Source of the DNA: Catenovulum adriaticum
Lineage (GTDB): Bacteria > Pseudomonadota > Gammaproteobacteria > Enterobacterales > Alteromonadaceae
Length of the DNA stretch: 64,000 bases
NCBI RefSeq assembly: GCF_026725475.1
Contig: NZ_CP109965.1
Coordinates: 496,001-560,000, forward strand
Reading direction: 5' to 3'
Position numbers and translations under genes: made by a program
The notes under the pieces: model-generated
What the model saw: only the letters and a program-made list of their open reading frames with translations
Told to the model about the DNA's origin: nothing
Database searches by the model: none
In this document: positions 63,430 through 64,000 of the stretch, one piece after another
How positions within the stretch are numbered: position 1 is the first letter of the stretch
Layout: each line of letters begins with the position of its first letter

Positions 63430-63630
63430 ATGACAAAGATATCAGAAATTTTAGGAGATTGTAGAATTATCAATCCATTTAATGTGATTTGTACTGATAA
63501 TTTTGATTGCAAAACTTTAGAAGGTGGAAAAAATTTATTTTTTGACAATGGACATTTCAGTGCTTACGGGGCATTGAAAGTGTGGCCTTATATTGAGGGG
63601 AAATTAAGAAAGGGTATTCCGGTTCAATGA
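63430..63630 (+). pseudogene. C-terminal remnant of an SGNH-domain acyltransferase
   Basis: A 66-residue frame. Its end, NLFFDNGHFSAYGALKVWPYI, matches the catalytic Asp-x-x-His block at the C-terminus of OafA/YrhL-type acyltransferase SGNH domains. The acyltransferase membrane domain and the Ser-containing block are absent. An in-frame TAG (63418-63420) lies just upstream, and no matching sequence precedes it. It is probably a decayed gene left after deletion, and expression as a peptide is unlikely. Confidence 0.65.
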
Positions 63631-63759
63631 TCAGGAAATGATCGATAAGTGACCACTTTACCAAATATCGCAGGGCTAATGGTTTATAGTCAAGAACGCA
63701 TTTTAAATCTTATCATATATTCTAGCTGATATAGTAACCTGACGCGTAGAGGTTTAAAA

Positions 63760-64000
63760 TTATTCGCCAAATTGATAAGCAAATGTTTCAATATCTTTCA
63801 AATACATATCTTCTACTATCTTTTTGCTTTCCTCATCATAGTATTCAGTATAATGTTTTCGTTTGTCGTTACTTTTTTTAAATTCAAAAGAGAGTATTTT
63901 TTGTAATCTTGATTTTTTCTTTGAAGAGTTTATATGTGGGAGTTCAGAATCGTGGAAGCCTAATTGGTCACATACATAGTCAAAATCAGTTTGAAGTTGT
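63760..64000 (-). CDS. Sulfotransferase family protein, C-terminal part (cut by window edge)
   Basis: The minus strand is open from the window edge to a TAA at 63760-63762, giving about 79 residues. The end SNDKRKHYTEYYDEESKKIV, then EDMYLKDIETFAYQFGE, is the common C-terminus of bacterial sulfotransferase family 2 proteins (H-Y-x-x-Y-Y-D ... D-I-E-x-F-x-Y-x-F). Such enzymes move sulfate from PAPS to a carbohydrate. The P-loop-like PAPS site lies beyond the window. It fits the nearby PAPS-making cys operon. Confidence 0.72.
   Translation of the reverse strand, partial: QLQTDFDYVCDQLGFHDSELPHINSSKKKSRLQKILSFEFKKSNDKRKHYTEYYDEESKKIVEDMYLKDIETFAYQFGE

Noticed and set aside
1..64000. CRISPR arrays, IS elements, prophage or integron features
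   Set aside because: No regularly spaced direct repeats, transposase, integrase or phage structural genes were seen on either strand.

Overview
The window comes from an A+T-rich gammaproteobacterium, most likely a marine Alteromonadales member (Alteromonadaceae-like). Three things point there: full-length ArcB and ArcA, the gene order nusG-rplKAJL-rpoBC-rpsLG-fusA-tuf, and a PEP-CTERM/exopolysaccharide locus beside a sulfate-activation operon. No rRNA, tRNA, CRISPR array, IS element or phage gene was seen. The only broken gene noticed is an SGNH-domain remnant near the right edge.

Layout. Positions 1-16000 hold the conserved transcription/translation block (nusG, rplK, rplA, rplJ, rplL, rpoB, rpoC, rpsL, rpsG, fusA, tuf), with internal attenuators, an rplJ leader and two clear sigma-70 promoters. 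Positions 16000-19200 hold arcB and arcA, convergent around one shared terminator. Positions 19300-29200 carry an orphan sensor kinase, a DUF3293 gene, a small periplasmic protein, glgC-glgA, rsmC and a large hybrid PAS kinase. Positions 29200-35000 are a sulfate-activation operon, cysD-DHH phosphoesterase-cysN-SLC13 permease-cysC. Positions 35000-58100 are an XrtA/PEP-CTERM-type locus: the prsK-prsR two-component pair; a Tat-signal protein/PqqD-like/HprK-like kinase/nucleotidyltransferase operon; a serine protease; an ElyC-like protein; a patatin; an exosortase-associated acyltransferase with a ThiF/E1-like enzyme; two tandem PEP-CTERM (THxN) proteins; two beta-helix proteins; a 37-residue membrane peptide; an O-antigen-ligase-like protein; the PrsT TPR lipoprotein; a GNAT/FemAB-like protein; and a family 2 glycosyltransferase. 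Positions 58300-64000 hold a 1648-residue secreted polysaccharide-active-looking protein, the SGNH remnant and the C-terminus of a sulfotransferase. The exosortase itself is not in the window.

Main discovery. Three transcription units in the PEP-CTERM region (the Tat/PqqD/HprK/nucleotidyltransferase operon and each PEP-CTERM gene) have a GG-N10-GC sigma-54 promoter. Each promoter is preceded by a matching TGTC-N10-ACA element (TGT-N11-ACA, T-rich centre) whose centre lies exactly 73 bases upstream of the GG. The sigma-54 activator PrsR is encoded beside the first of these promoters, so the simplest reading is a PrsK-PrsR-RpoN regulon with a fixed-geometry activator site. It places the uncharacterised Tat-protein/HprK-like/nucleotidyltransferase module in the same regulon as the PEP-CTERM surface proteins.

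How the genes may work together. The cys operon makes APS and PAPS. PAPS would feed a sulfotransferase such as the one cut by the right edge, and the DHH phosphoesterase may recycle the PAP by-product. PrsT, the ligase-like protein, the glycosyltransferase, the beta-helix proteins and the acyltransferase/E1 pair fit assembly or modification of an exopolysaccharide that anchors PEP-CTERM proteins. These links are inferred from family knowledge and gene order.
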